Below, in pieces: positions 54,376 to 64,000 of a DNA stretch of 64,000 bases. Numbering within the stretch: position 1 is the first letter of the stretch; every line of letters begins with the position of its first letter. The translations under genes and the position numbers were made by a program. Source of the stretch: Plasmodiophora brassicae (lineage: Eukaryota; Endomyxa; Phytomyxea; Plasmodiophorida; Plasmodiophoridae); assembly GCA_039704465.1 (NCBI GenBank), contig JASFAU010000018.1, positions 620,001 through 684,000 on the forward strand, given 5' to 3'. The notes under the pieces are model-generated. The model saw only the letters and a list, made by a program, of their open reading frames with translations. It ran no database searches and had not been told where the DNA came from.

Positions 54376-55336
54376 GATTGGCGGGTTCGGCCGATGCATC
54401 CTGGGCGGGCGGACTACCGCAACGCCTTCGACTACGTCTCACTCCAACGTCAAGACTACGACATCCTGCTAAGACAAGAACCCGATCGAGGCGGCCGACT
54501 CGACGACGGTGCCCTGCATCATGCCGACCTGGCGGGACGCGACCTTCCGGTTGTCCGACCGTCAGCGTCGGTGGATGCACGTGCTGGGCACGGTGATCCG
54601 GGCGACCGTTGCCAAGTGCCTGCACGGGGCGCCGTTGTCGATTTAGGCCCAGGGCGTCGCGGCGCTGGCCGGCCCCGCGTCGATAGCGTTCATCGAGCCC
54701 GACCTGCAAGTCGAACCCGAGAACGAGGCCGCCGCCGTCGCTGTCGCCGCCGCCGAGGCCGTCATCGAGAACGTCCAGCACGAGCCTGACCGCCGCGTCG
54801 ATCTCATGCTGAGACTCGTGCCGGCTGCGTTGCTGCTCCTGCTGATCTCGTTTGTCGCCGCCGATCCCGCCCTGCGACCGGCGCACGACGTCGTCGAGCC
54901 AGCTCGCCTGCGCCCGCTGACGACGACGACGCTGACAACGTACAAGACCAGGCCTCCGCCGTGATCGCCCCGCCGCCCGCGCCGCTCCCCTGAGCGTGCG
55001 CCGCCGTGTACAAGACCTCCCCCCAGCCCCTCAAGACCATGCCGTGCTGCGCCGCGGCCGGGTGCCCACCCACCACTGTGAGGGCGCTCCCGACCCGACG
55101 CAGCACGGCACCTATCGCTACCAAATCCCCATAAGACCAGCGCCATGCGACGTGATCGCATCGCGCGCCGAGCACCGCACTGCCGCCGCTCGCCTAAAAC
55201 TGCTGAGCGGCGCAGTGCGTACCATCACCAAGTGCTCGGGCGACTGGTCACCGCTGTCGACCCGGCGACGTCCACAGACGACGCCGGGCGTCGTCCAGCA
55301 TTGCTTCTCCGCGTGAACAACGGCGAATACACGAGA
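54376..55336 (+). mobile_element. Non-LTR retroelement copy 5, 3' part
   Basis: Plus-strand copy placed head to head with copy 4: GRADYRNAFDYVSLQRQDYD, RLSDRQRRWMHVLGTVIRAT, FIEPDLQVEPENEAAAVAVA, LMLRLVPAALLLLLISFVAA. The 3' UTR runs to about 55336, where AATACACGAGAA replaces AATAAACGAGAA. It is frameshifted in places. Confidence 0.75.
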
Positions 55337-55459
55337 ACTCGTGGTCCTCTGGGAGGCTCTCGGCTGAGTGGACGTGCGTGCGGATGGCATCTATCGCTGC
55401 TGTCGTCACCGCCTGCCACCGGCGAACCGCAGGCGCCGGTCCTGCCAGACTGACCAGGC

Positions 55460-55700
55460 AATGTTCCCCCAGGGGTCGCACATGCACGTCTTTCGGCCGG
55501 CGGAGGATGCCGACCTGCATTCGCACGCGGGTCGGCTCCGAGCCCACGGCCATGGACGGATATCGCTACTTCTGTGCTCCTGCACCGGACCCGAAGCCTG
55601 CCCAGCCACACTTGCGGGCTGATAAGCTGCCAGCAGGTTACGAGTGCTCGCCAGCAGGCTGCTGCAAGGCGAACTTCTCCGGCGAGTATCGACTGCGGAT
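55460..55700 (+). repeat. Third copy of the Cys-rich domain repeat
   Basis: The sequence PTAMDGYRYFCAPAPDPKPA, LRADKLPAGYECSPAGCCKA resembles the arms of the inverted repeat at 50721-51078. It lies just downstream of retroelement copy 5. Confidence 0.65.
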
Positions 55701-56104
55701 GGTGCCGACGCTCTTGCACCGTTCGCACGGTACATGGAGGCCGGCAAGCCTCAGCCTCCCGAAAGACCTGCATGTGCGACGTCCCTGCGGAGAAGCGCGT
55801 GATCTGGGCCGTCGTGCAGGACCGGCAGCATGCGCGGGCGATCCGCGACGGCTTCATAGACATACAACGGCCAGACGACGGGAGCGCGCGTATAAACCCC
55901 TCCCGTTTGGGCAGACGCTGCTCGCCTTGTTGGATGCCGACATGGCGCCCAATGTTGCGCAGTCGTGGGTTGGCCAATGGCCGACACCGCTCGTCCGTCA
56001 CACGGCCTCTATTCGTCGTATCGGCCATTGTCAAGTCGGAGGTATCGTCAGAAGAAGAACAGACCACGGTCGTCACCACAGCCCAGCCACCGAAACAGAC
56101 TGAG

Positions 56105-56398
56105 ATGTCGTCGTCATTGACGATGAAGAAGCCCAGCGGGAAGATCGCCGACCTGCAGGCGCGCCTGAACCTGAACCCGGCCATGTTGTCGGGACCGCTG
56201 ACGGCCCCTAACGCCATGGCTCTGATCAAGAGCAAACGACGCCTGGCGGTCGTGTCGGACGCGTCGCCCGAGGAGGCATCCGCCGAGAACCAGTCGGAAG
56301 CGACGTGTGCGACGACCGGTGCGGAGACGTTATTGCCGCACCTGGACCGTCCAGTCGTCCGTCCAGCCGGTCGTCGCTCGAGGACGCTCCCAGCGTAG
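56105..56398 (+). CDS. Short protein with capping-protein-interaction-like motif (FAM21-like)
   Basis: The ATG at 56105 opens MSSSLTMKKPSGKIADLQAR, then LNLNPAMLSGPLTAPNAMAL. The KIADLQARLNLNPAML stretch resembles repeats of FAM21/WASHC2. The C-terminus LPHLDRPVVRPAGRRSRTLP fits the CPI consensus (L-x-H ... RP-x3-RR) by which CARMIL, FAM21 and CD2AP bind actin capping protein. About 97 residues if complete. Upstream in-frame acidic sequence (VKSEVSSEEEQTTVV) suggests a larger gene whose 5' part was lost or interrupted by the neighbouring repeats. Confidence 0.5.
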   Translation: MSSSLTMKKPSGKIADLQARLNLNPAMLSGPLTAPNAMALIKSKRRLAVVSDASPEEASAENQSEATCATTGAETLLPHLDRPVVRPAGRRSRTLPA

Positions 56399-56627
56399 GC
56401 ACCTGACGCTGAATACAGCCTGCCGACGACTTGTACGCGTTCGTCCGGCGTGCTTCGGCAAGGGTACCCGCTGCTGCCTGCTGGTCCAGATATGGAACTG
56501 CCGTGGTGCGCGGCTCCAGGAGCTGCATTTGGGCGTGTCCCCGGGAACAGCACGGCGTCGTCGTTCTCCAGCAATAGTCGAGCAGCGACCGGACCGCGCT
56601 GCGAGCCTCCGTGTGAACGTGCTGCGG

Positions 56628-58107
56628 ATGGGTACGACCATGGGGTTACGCGCGGCCGTCTGCGCGATCGTATGCATCTGCATGGTTGGCGTGCGAGGTG
56701 CCCCCGCGGCCGACGTTGTGTGGGGGCCGCCCGCCTACCTTTCGTCAGCGCCGCAGGGGCACGATTTGCGGTCAACGTTCACGTCGCCGACCAGGATGCT
56801 CGGGGATCGTGGCATCGTGGGCATCCCGCTGCTCGAGCCGTCCGGTGATTACTGCTCGGGCGAGGTCGTACCTGGCCAGCACCTGCCCTGGACGCAGAGC
56901 CATCTGTCGCCGTCAGACCAAGACGCCGTCATGGCGAAGATTAACACTGCCGTTCAATCCGGTTCCGCGAGCAACAGGAGCGGAAACGAAGCGTCGGAGG
57001 CGATCCGCCCAGTTCTGACGACGCTGTTCACGCGCCCAGCGCCGGCTCCTGCATCCCGCAGCCAGCGTCGCGCCCGTCACGAACCCGTCGCGATGGACCT
57101 GGGCGTCGAGATGACGCAGAAGACGGAAGAGTTCAACAGGATCGCCAAGGCGCTCGTCCCGGCCATATCGGCTAGCGACCTGCGTCGTGCGGGCATGAAC
57201 GCGCGGTCCATGTTGTGGATGCAGGCGCTGGCCGGGGTCCCGATGCGCGTCACCCGCTCCGTTGCCGCCTTCAGCCTGCTGTACCCGCTGACCGACGACA
57301 TCGTGGACAGCACGGCGCTGCCAGTGTCGCAGCGGAAATCCTTCCTGCAGCGTTTCGCCAGGCAGGTATCGCACGGCGACTCGACACCAATCTTCGACTA
57401 CGAAGTGGACGTAAGTGACCCCATTCACCGGAGCCATTCTCCTTCCCCTGAACGTCGCGCTTCATCTGTAGGTCTGGCGCATGTTCCGCCTGATAGAACA
57501 GGACTGGCCGCGTGCACGGTTCCCGGTCACGTACCGAGTGATGGGCGAGCTGTTGCAGGCGCAGAAGGATTCCCAGGTGCAATTCGGCGGGCCGCGTCAC
57601 GGCGCGCCTGTGCCTGGTTTCCGGGCCGTATGGGAGGTCACCATGCGGAAAGGCGCCTTGTCGGCCCTGTGCGATGCCTACCTAACGCTGGGCAACGTCC
57701 ACGACAACGAGGCGAGTTTCGCGGCGCATTTCGGGACGGTCGCCCAGCTACTGAACGACCTGACGGGCATCGACGACGATTTGCGGGACGGGCAGTACAC
57801 GCCGCGCAACATGGTGCACGCCAGCGGCCGCAAGTTGGACGGTATTGCAGGGCAGTTTTACAGTTACCTGCAGGCAACTTTCACCAACACGCTTCACATC
57901 AAAGGGCGGCACACGTCTCATGCGACCAGGAAACGACGACGCCTGGTTGCCTGGATGATGGCGTTCACCGCCTACAAGTTCGTCGAAGGCGTTAGCGTGA
58001 ACCAGGACAAGTTCTCACCAGAGTTCCTGGCTCGGATCAATGCCACCGCGGCGTTGCCATTGCATGCGGTGGCCCGCCTGTACCGGGCTCGTCACGAACG
58101 CGCCTGA
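56628..58107 (+). CDS. Isoprenoid/terpene-synthase-fold protein with signal peptide
   Basis: Two exons (56628-57410, 57472-58107) give 472 residues. MGTTMGLRAAVCAIVCICMV is a signal peptide. The enzyme-like domain starts near residue 160: FSLLYPLTDDIVDS carries a DDxxD-type first aspartate motif, and LLNDLTGIDDDLRDGQYTPR resembles a second metal-binding motif. KGALSALCDAYLTLGNVHDN matches the helix pattern of polyprenyl-synthase-like proteins. The fold would use Mg-bound prenyl diphosphate. A secretory signal is unusual for such enzymes, which are normally cytosolic or plastid-located. The last about 60 residues are basic. Substrate unknown. Confidence 0.65.
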
Positions 58108-58718
58108 TGAACACAGTTCTCGCACCGTCGATTGGCAGTGCGGTTCCCCTGGACCTGTTTCTTGACCGAGCTCCTCATTGAGCATGCTCCGCGCTGACGT
58201 CGCCAATGCTAGAATCTAGTTGCCGCGCAATGCCACAATCGCTGTGGGAGCACTCGCCGTATCCAGTTGTGCGAAGCGAAGGTAGCCACAATGCGCACCG
58301 TTTCCGCTGTCGACAACGTTGGACGAGTGCGCTTGCCGGCAACCGATTCCGTTGGCCCGGTGTCTGTTACGACGCGTTGACATCTCGGGTGGGCGGTTTC
58401 GCCAGCTCGTGACCGCTGGGAAACGTTTCGACGCGTGGACACGCGAATTGCCCATGTCTCGGCCAACGTTCGCTGCCTTCGGAAGCGCCCGATGTGGGGC
58501 GCGATGTCATGCGCAGTCGTGAACTCGAAGCAGGTAAAACCGCTGGGCGCCGCCGGTGCCCTGGATGCCGGCTGAAATCGATGCCAACGCGCGGTGTCCC
58601 CGTTGCATGTTCTTAATGCACAAGGTTCGAGGTGCTGCGGGCGCCTCATCAACCAGCTGACCCCGCGGACGCATTGGGGCAATGCTGTGCAGCAGCATGT
58701 ATATTGCACACGACATGA
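58108..58718. other. Convergent intergenic region
   Basis: 611 bp between convergent stops. Both strands have long open stretches but no recognisable domain. Confidence 0.4.
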
Positions 58719-59181
58719 CTAATACTGGGTGTACGCCCGGCCGCAGTCCCGATTGCAGCACACGAGGATGAGCTTCATGGCGTCATCGCGGCCCGTACCG
58801 GCGGTCATGTACACCGCTTCGGTGTAGGCGCAGAACGGGCACGATACATCCGCCAGACGCGGGAGGGTCGGGTCCTGAACAACGTCGCGATTGACAGTAA
58901 CACTGTACAGGAACAGTGAGCGCAGGTCAGACGGCACTTGCCGATCCGCGATGCCAGCGCGATTCCCTAACCTTGCGTTCTTTGTCGCGATATGGTTCGA
59001 GTACACGCAGCTCGTCGACGCCGTCTCCAGGTGCTGGCAGTGCTTGCATCGGTACTGCAGCTGGCGCTCGCGCCGGTTTTCGTACGGATACAATAGGTTA
59101 TTACTACACACGTGCACCCGTCAGCGTGCGGGCGCTATCCTTCACCTGACGCTGCCCAGACCATTCCGCACAGAAGTTCAT
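58719..59181 (-). CDS. RPB9: RNA polymerase II subunit RPB9
   Basis: A small zinc-ribbon subunit of Pol II that affects start-site choice and fidelity. Exon 1 is only 20 nt: MNFCAE plus TG, spliced to TAATAAC to give CAECNNLLYPYENRRERQLQ, the N-terminal ribbon (C-x2-C ... CKHC). A second intron (AAC-GCA-AG to TGTTACTG) yields SVTVNRDVVQDPTLPR. The C-terminal ribbon is CPFCAYTEAVYMTAGTGRDD then LVCCNRDCGRAYTQY. Two zinc sites are intact. The match to RPB9 is strong; Pol I or III homologues (RPA12, RPC11) have different linkers. Confidence 0.95.
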
Positions 59182-59451
59182 GGACGACCACGATGCCGTC
59201 TGGTGGTGGTGTGCGACACCGCGACGAAGTCCGCGGCGGACAATCAGTCCTGTCCAGGCAGCACGCAAGGCCTCGGTGTCGACTGGAAACCCAGTGGTAC
59301 AAGCCTACCTATCCTTGCCGGCGTTAGTGTCACCGCCCCGGTTCGCAGTCGGTGCATCGGCTCCACCAGCAGCCAGTGCGGTCGACCCGTTGCCGTTCGA
59401 CTCGGTTGCCGGCCACACGGGACGGGACAGGCGAGGAACAGAAATAGCGTG

Positions 59452-60465
59452 ATGCCGATTGCCAGCAACGCATCGCCGCTGGTGCAGATCGACGCGGATC
59501 TGTGCACGGACGTGGTCGCGTTCGCGCCATGGGATGACGGGGACCCCGTGTCGGTGTTGGCGTGTGGGACGTACGAGCTGGAGAAGGACGGCACTCGCCA
59601 TGGCGGCACCTATCGGTTCGCATTCCACACGTCGTCCGAAGACGACGACGCCGGACCCGTGGAACTGTCGCGCGTCTGGAGGACATCGTCGTCCGCCGTC
59701 TTCGACCTGGCGTGGTCGCCCGACGGCCAGTCCATTGTCGAGGCTGCCACCGACGGTCACGTCCACGTCTACTCGAGGAACAATGCCACGCGGAGAGGGT
59801 CGGCCCGGATCTGTTCCGATGCGATGGCGACCTCCGTTGACATTCGCCGGGATCGCCTTGCTTGCGCGACCAGTTCCGGCTGCGTAACGGTACTCGATTG
59901 GCCCACCCTGGCCGAGCAGCGACAGTGGCGTGCCCATGACCTGGAAGCGTGGACGTGCGCCTTCGACAAGCATGACGAGTGTGTTGTCTATTCAGGGGCG
60001 GACGACTGTTCGTTGCGCTCGTGGGACGTCCGCGCCCCTGACTGCGTCCTGCACTGTACGGGGCATACCATGGGCGTCACGAGCCTCGCCAGCCACCCAT
60101 GCCGGCCGAACGTGCTCGCCAGCGGGTCGTACGACGAAAAGGTCCGGTTGTGGGATACGCGCAGCATGAAGGGGCCGATGGCGTCATACGAAGCCGGCGG
60201 CGGTGTCTGGTGCCTGAAATGGCACCCGTCGTATGACATCGACGAGTTCAGGGACCTGCTCCTGTGCGCGAACATGCACAACGGGTTCGCCGTCGTCTCC
60301 GCAACCGGCGCCCGCATTCGCCCAGTTGCCAGCCTGCGCGAACGGGACGACAGCATCGCCTACGGGTGCGACTGGTGCAGGGACCCGACCACCCCCGACC
60401 TCATCGCGTCCTGCTCCTTCTACGACAAACGGATCCGCCTGTGGAGACTGACTGTCGACGAATAA
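59452..60465 (+). CDS. DPH7: Diphthine methylesterase DPH7 (WDR85), WD40
   Basis: Acts late in the conversion of eEF2 histidine to diphthamide, demethylating the ester before amidation. A single exon of 337 residues. WD40 blades include WSPDGQSIVEAATDGHVHVY, ASGSYDEKVRLWDTRSM and SCSFYDKRIRLWRLTVDE. Family-specific blocks are GGGVWCLKWHPSYD, LLLCANMHNGFAVVS and RERDDSIAYGCDWCRDP, which separate DPH7 from other WD proteins such as PEX7. It is divergent to RPB9 with about 270 bp between start codons, likely a shared promoter. Confidence 0.88.
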   Translation: MPIASNASPLVQIDADLCTDVVAFAPWDDGDPVSVLACGTYELEKDGTRHGGTYRFAFHTSSEDDDAGPVELSRVWRTSSSAVFDLAWSPDGQSIVEAATDGHVHVYSRNNATRRGSARICSDAMATSVDIRRDRLACATSSGCVTVLDWPTLAEQRQWRAHDLEAWTCAFDKHDECVVYSGADDCSLRSWDVRAPDCVLHCTGHTMGVTSLASHPCRPNVLASGSYDEKVRLWDTRSMKGPMASYEAGGGVWCLKWHPSYDIDEFRDLLLCANMHNGFAVVSATGARIRPVASLRERDDSIAYGCDWCRDPTTPDLIASCSFYDKRIRLWRLTVDE

Positions 60466-60601
60466 AGACAGCGGTTCCTTGAATCACCGCGTAGTATGGA
60501 GGTACCGGGATGAGGTTTGAACCGGTTTAGGTCCAGTGAAACCGGTTTGCGAGCCGTCGTTACTCGTTTTTGGTGTCGGCAAAATCCGGGTTGAACGTGG
60601 C

Positions 60602-60637
60602 GTGTGTGTGTGTGTATTGTGCGTGTGTGTGTGTGGG
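60602..60637. repeat. GT microsatellite
   Basis: GT-rich run (GTGTGTGTGTGTGTATTGTG and onward) in the leader of the LRRC49-like gene. Confidence 0.9.
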
Positions 60638-60784
60638 GTGGCCCCATTTTTCGTCGCTCACGGGACGTGTCGAGTCGCATGTAACAGCAGCCGCTGTTGT
60701 CCCCACAGTCCGACTCGGGAGCGCTGCCGTACGCCCACCCGTCTATATGATGGGCCGGTGAACCGATCGGCCCCCGTCAAGCCC

Positions 60785-62764
60785 ATGTCGTCGCGGCCGT
60801 CGTCGTCGTCGGGATCGCGCCCGGGTCGCCGCGCCCGCGACATATCCGTCTGGGGCAATGACTGGCTCGTCGTGTCCGCCCTGCGCACGGCGGCCCCGGC
60901 GCCGCCCGGTGGCGGCGCCCGCGCCCGCCCTCGCCTGGGCAGTTGCCCGCCTCGGCCGTCGTCCGCCATGGCCGCCGTGCGCAATCGCCCCGCGAAACCG
61001 CCGTCGCGCCCCTCGTCCGGCGCCAGCCAGCGTCCGGCAACGCCGTCGTGCGCCGCCGAACCGACGGGCGATGCGCCGCCCGCCGATGGCATCGTGATCG
61101 CCGCCGACCCCAAGCGCCCGCATTGCACGCTCGTGTTCCGCCATGCGGGCGTCCGCGAGGCGAACCCGGAACGGTTGAACCTGGACCGGCGGAACCTGAC
61201 GTCCTGCCCGATCCTGCATGACGAATCGCGCCTGCGTCTGCTGAACCTGGAGAACAACGCCATCACGCAGATCAGCAACCTGCACACGCTGACGAACCTG
61301 ATCTTCCTCGACCTGTACAACAACCAGATCACGCAGATCGGCGGCCTGGACTGCCTGCCGACGCTCCGCGTCCTGATGCTGGGCAAGAACCGCATCCGGC
61401 GGATCGACAACCTGTCGGCGCTGCTGAAGCTGGACGTCCTGGACCTGCACTCGAACCTGGTCGAGGAGATGTCCGGCCTGGACGCGCTTCGCGACCTGCG
61501 CGTCCTGAACCTGGCCGGCAATGCCATCCAAGTCGTCGACAACATCGCCAGGCTGACGTCGCTGACGGAGCTGAACGTGCGGCGCAACCGGATCCAGGTG
61601 CTGGACGGCAGCCTGCTGGCGCTGCAGGCCCTGTCCCGTGTCTTCATGTCGCACAACAACCTGTCGTCGATGCCGTCGATCGAGATCCTGTCCCGTCTGC
61701 GGTCGCTGACCGAGCTGTCGCTCGATGGCAACCCGGTCGCCGACGACAGCAACCCGTTCTACAGGCAGATGGTCCTGGATCAGTTCCCCGCGCTGCGCAT
61801 CCTGGACGGCAAGCGGATCGGGCCGGATGAGCGGCGAATGTTCTCCACGATGAAGTTGCTGATGAGCGCGCAGCGGCCAGCGCAGGCGCCTGCGCCGCAG
61901 GTCCAATCCTGCGGCGCGTCCAACGGCGACCAGTACCGGCAGCTGTTCCTGCAAGCGGCCCAACCGCCGCCTCCATCGCGGCAGGCGCCTTCCATCCCGC
62001 TTGCCGTCGAACGTGGCGATCTGATCCAGGCGGTGAAGGCGGCGTGGAACCAGAGAACGCACCGGCGCCCGGACGCGGTCTATCACGAGGTGCTGGCGAA
62101 GAAGACGCAGCTGAGCCTGTACGGCCCGTGTCTGGACGCGCTGATCACGAACAGGTGCTCGACGGTGCGGGCGATCGCGTTCCATTACGTCGACTTCAAC
62201 GAATGCGCGGCGTACTTTGCGTCGATTCGGGACGCGTTCCCAGCGCTGCGGTCGCTGCTGTTCCACAACAACGACCTGCACACGTTCTACCAGCTCGACA
62301 CGCTGTCCGTGTTCGCCAACCTGACGGATATCGACATCGCGTTCAATCCGATCGTCGAGCAGCAGCCGAACTACCGTCAGTATTTGCTGTTCCGGGTCCC
62401 AACGCTGGAGCGGACCAATGGGAACGCGGTCGCGGCCGACACGCGCAGCCACGCCCTAGCGCGGTTCGAACCGCTGAAGTCTCTGTGGAAAACCGAGAGC
62501 ATTCGACGCGTGCAGGGGTTCTGCCCGCCGACGATGATCTTGCCGGCCGCTGACGACGAGCAGGCTCACCGGGCGCGCACGTTGGTGGACGATATCGTCA
62601 CGGCCGTGCAGCGACCCGCGGAACGGGCGAGAAGGAGATCCGACACGGCCGACCTGGTCGGTGCCGTGATCGGCCGCCAAAGAGCGTTCGCATCCATGGA
62701 TCGGCAATGGCCAGGGATTGTGACCAGTTTCGTCGACGAATCAGTACATCATCCAAACTCGTAG
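60785..62764 (+). CDS. LRRC49-like leucine-rich-repeat protein (tubulin polyglutamylase complex type)
   Basis: One exon of 659 residues from the ATG at 60785 (MSSRPSSSSGSRPGRRARDI). The N-terminal 110 residues are Arg/Pro/Ser-rich. ERLNLDRRNLTSCPILHDES starts the SDS22-like repeats, which run LRLLNLENNAITQISNLHTL, LIFLDLYNNQITQIGGLDCL, LRVLMLGKNRIRRIDNLSAL and four more, ending FPALRILDGKRIGPDERRMF. A second short LRR-like pair lies at 62220-62400 (LLFHNNDLHTFYQLDTL). LRRC49/TPGS4 belongs to the TTLL1 tubulin polyglutamylase complex of cilia and axons, so it implies microtubule or flagellar function. The identification rests on repeat sequence and the LCAP; other SDS22-family proteins are possible. 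Confidence 0.8.
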   Translation: MSSRPSSSSGSRPGRRARDISVWGNDWLVVSALRTAAPAPPGGGARARPRLGSCPPRPSSAMAAVRNRPAKPPSRPSSGASQRPATPSCAAEPTGDAPPADGIVIAADPKRPHCTLVFRHAGVREANPERLNLDRRNLTSCPILHDESRLRLLNLENNAITQISNLHTLTNLIFLDLYNNQITQIGGLDCLPTLRVLMLGKNRIRRIDNLSALLKLDVLDLHSNLVEEMSGLDALRDLRVLNLAGNAIQVVDNIARLTSLTELNVRRNRIQVLDGSLLALQALSRVFMSHNNLSSMPSIEILSRLRSLTELSLDGNPVADDSNPFYRQMVLDQFPALRILDGKRIGPDERRMFSTMKLLMSAQRPAQAPAPQVQSCGASNGDQYRQLFLQAAQPPPPSRQAPSIPLAVERGDLIQAVKAAWNQRTHRRPDAVYHEVLAKKTQLSLYGPCLDALITNRCSTVRAIAFHYVDFNECAAYFASIRDAFPALRSLLFHNNDLHTFYQLDTLSVFANLTDIDIAFNPIVEQQPNYRQYLLFRVPTLERTNGNAVAADTRSHALARFEPLKSLWKTESIRRVQGFCPPTMILPAADDEQAHRARTLVDDIVTAVQRPAERARRRSDTADLVGAVIGRQRAFASMDRQWPGIVTSFVDESVHHPNS

Positions 62765-62832
62765 CTCGTCGCAGGCAGGTTCCACCACTACGCAGCGTCA
62801 TTCGCTAGCGACGTGTGGCATGGGGCGGGTCG

Positions 62833-63702
62833 TTATAGGCTCCCGGTGATCGTCAGCGGGCGCTTACGACGCCGCGGTGCCGGATGGTGGTTGGCATGGT
62901 CGATCTTCGACGTCAGCGACGCGATCTGCGACTGGAGCTGCTGGTTCTCCTTGGCCAGCGCCATCAGCTTGCGGCGCAGCTGGAGTTCAGCACCGCCGGA
63001 CAACGACACCATGTCGTGCTCGATGTCCTGCATGCGCTTCTGAAACTGCGTTCACGCCAAGTTTGTCAGTATATAAGTTCCGACACGACGAACGCACGGC
63101 GCAGCCGCACCTCGCCGCTGATGTCTTGTAGATCCTTACTGTTCTGCGCCTTGACGGCAGCGATCTCATCAGTAACGGCTGCGACTGCGCGGATCAGGCA
63201 AGGGGGAGATTGTCAAGAAACCCTCTCCACTACATATATAATCATCGCACAGACCTTTCCGCTTGAGTTCCTCGAGCTGGGCGACCCGGCTCATCTCAGC
63301 GCCTTTGGCGTCAGCGACCTGCTCGTCGTGCTTCGACGATTGCAGGGCGAGCTGGTGACGCTCTGACGCAAGTCTCGTTTCGGCATCGGCGAGGACGCGG
63401 TCGGCCTCGTCGATGGCGCGCTGCAGGTCGTCGGCGACCCCTGCCAGCCCGTACTCGGCGTCGATCTCGACCCTGGTCATTGCGATCCTGTCCACCCCGC
63501 CGCGAACGACCTGCATCAGGCGGTCATTGCCCCGGCGTATGACATCGGTCTCCGCCTGCAACGCGTCCGCCTGCTTCTCCAATCGCGACGCCCGCCGCCG
63601 CAGGCGCCCGATGCTGTCGGCGCGCTGCTCCGCAACGCTGGCCGCCCCCTGCAACGCCCGGCCGACGACGTCATCCGCCAACGTCGACGACCGCGTCGCC
63701 AT
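62833..63702 (-). CDS. Coiled-coil protein
   Basis: Three exons from the ATG at 63702 (MATRSSTLADDVVGRALQGA) to a TAA at 62833. Junctions are in phase: EELKRK/VAAVTDEIAAVKAQ and DISGE/FQKRMQDIEHDM. Nearly all of the about 240 residues are predicted coiled coil (ADSIGRLRRRASRLEKQADA; LRRKLMALAKENQQLQSQIA), with a basic tail PAPRRRKRPLT. No family is recognised. It is convergent with the LRRC49-like gene, 68 bp away; a ciliary role would fit but is a guess. Confidence 0.75.
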
Positions 63703-63934
63703 CCAGCCAAAACCTGAATGGCTGTTACACTGTCGACGTACCACCACGCCAGTGCCACCTCCCGTGCAGTTGCGACTGGTGCACGTAGGCCAAGACAGTG
63801 CGGCTAAAAACAAACGCGGGCGTGACTGTATCAGGTGCGCGGGGGCGCCCATTGCTCCGAAGCAAAATGCATTGGCGCGCGCGCGCCTTCCTGTCGTCGC
63901 GTCCCTTGCCTATTTTAGGCCGACGTCGCCGGGC

Positions 63935-64000
63935 TTACTCGTCGATCAGCGTCGCCCGCCCGATGACGGAGTACCTGGCGGATGAGAACGTGCCCGTTGT
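63935..64000 (-). CDS. Possible C-terminal fragment of a gene running off the window
   Basis: A minus frame entering from the right edge reads TTGTFSSARYSVIGRATLID and stops at 63935. It is too short to judge. The 230 bp between it and the coiled-coil gene's start has no other signal. Confidence 0.25.
   Translation of the reverse strand, partial: TTGTFSSARYSVIGRATLIDE

Noticed and set aside
60536..60784. Extended N-terminus of the LRRC49-like protein
   Set aside because: The region is a GT microsatellite and Cys/Val-rich by translation, begins without ATG, and fits a 5' leader.

Overview
The window is nuclear DNA from a GC-rich, compact, intron-bearing unicellular eukaryote. About 25 protein genes sit on both strands. 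Most are split by very short introns (about 40-80 bp, GT-AG, often with CTGAC/CTGAAC just before the acceptor) that I reconstructed by joining exons in phase. The gene set (PP2A, G-alpha, NAP1/WAVE, RPB9, NDUFS8, DPH7, a ZnF-UBP ubiquitin protease, and LRRC49, a protein tied to microtubules and cilia) fits a heterotrophic flagellate-bearing protist. A plasmodiophorid or other rhizarian would fit the base composition and intron size, but that is inference from general impression, not proof.

Layout. 37-9502: a polytopic OSCA/anoctamin-like membrane protein whose stop overlaps the start of a tiny zinc-ribbon gene, then an ACAP-type ArfGAP, a GNAT acetyltransferase and the PP2A catalytic subunit. 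9740-18504: lipoate ligase, ZnF-UBP/USP/DUSP protease, a mucin-like secreted protein, a methyltransferase and complex I NDUFS8. 18505-24409: a repeat-bearing gap, an unknown membrane protein, an aldo-keto reductase, a eukaryotic MscL with a C-terminal zinc ribbon, and an NT-C2 protein. 24410-28670: gene-poor, with an inverted duplication of an acidic zinc-binding-type gene; one copy is split by a small LTR-like element flanked by a 5-bp target duplication. 28863-33609: a membrane-anchored mucin-GH114 enzyme and an Rnl2-like RNA ligase.

33620-38000 and 49590-55700 are accessory islands built from decayed copies of one non-LTR retroelement family (RT with FADDT motif, a downstream C/H finger, a hydrophobic tail, conserved 3' end) in head-to-tail and inverted arrangements. 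Between and beside them are several foldback structures: a 21-nt perfect stem, a 97-bp inverted repeat, a nested palindrome element and a 150-180 bp inverted repeat. 39809-48690 holds two dsRNA-binding-domain genes (one with three domains), a G-alpha and the WAVE subunit NAP1. 56105-64000 returns to dense genes: a capping-protein-interaction-motif protein, a secreted isoprenoid-synthase-fold protein, RPB9, DPH7, LRRC49 and a coiled-coil protein.

The genes are not an operon or a single pathway. Shared themes are actin control (NAP1, ArfGAP, CPI motif), surface glycoprotein construction (two PTPAPT mucins, one carrying GH114), and double-stranded or ligated RNA (two dsRBD proteins, an RNA ligase and several perfect hairpins within 16 kb). 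The last grouping may be chance.
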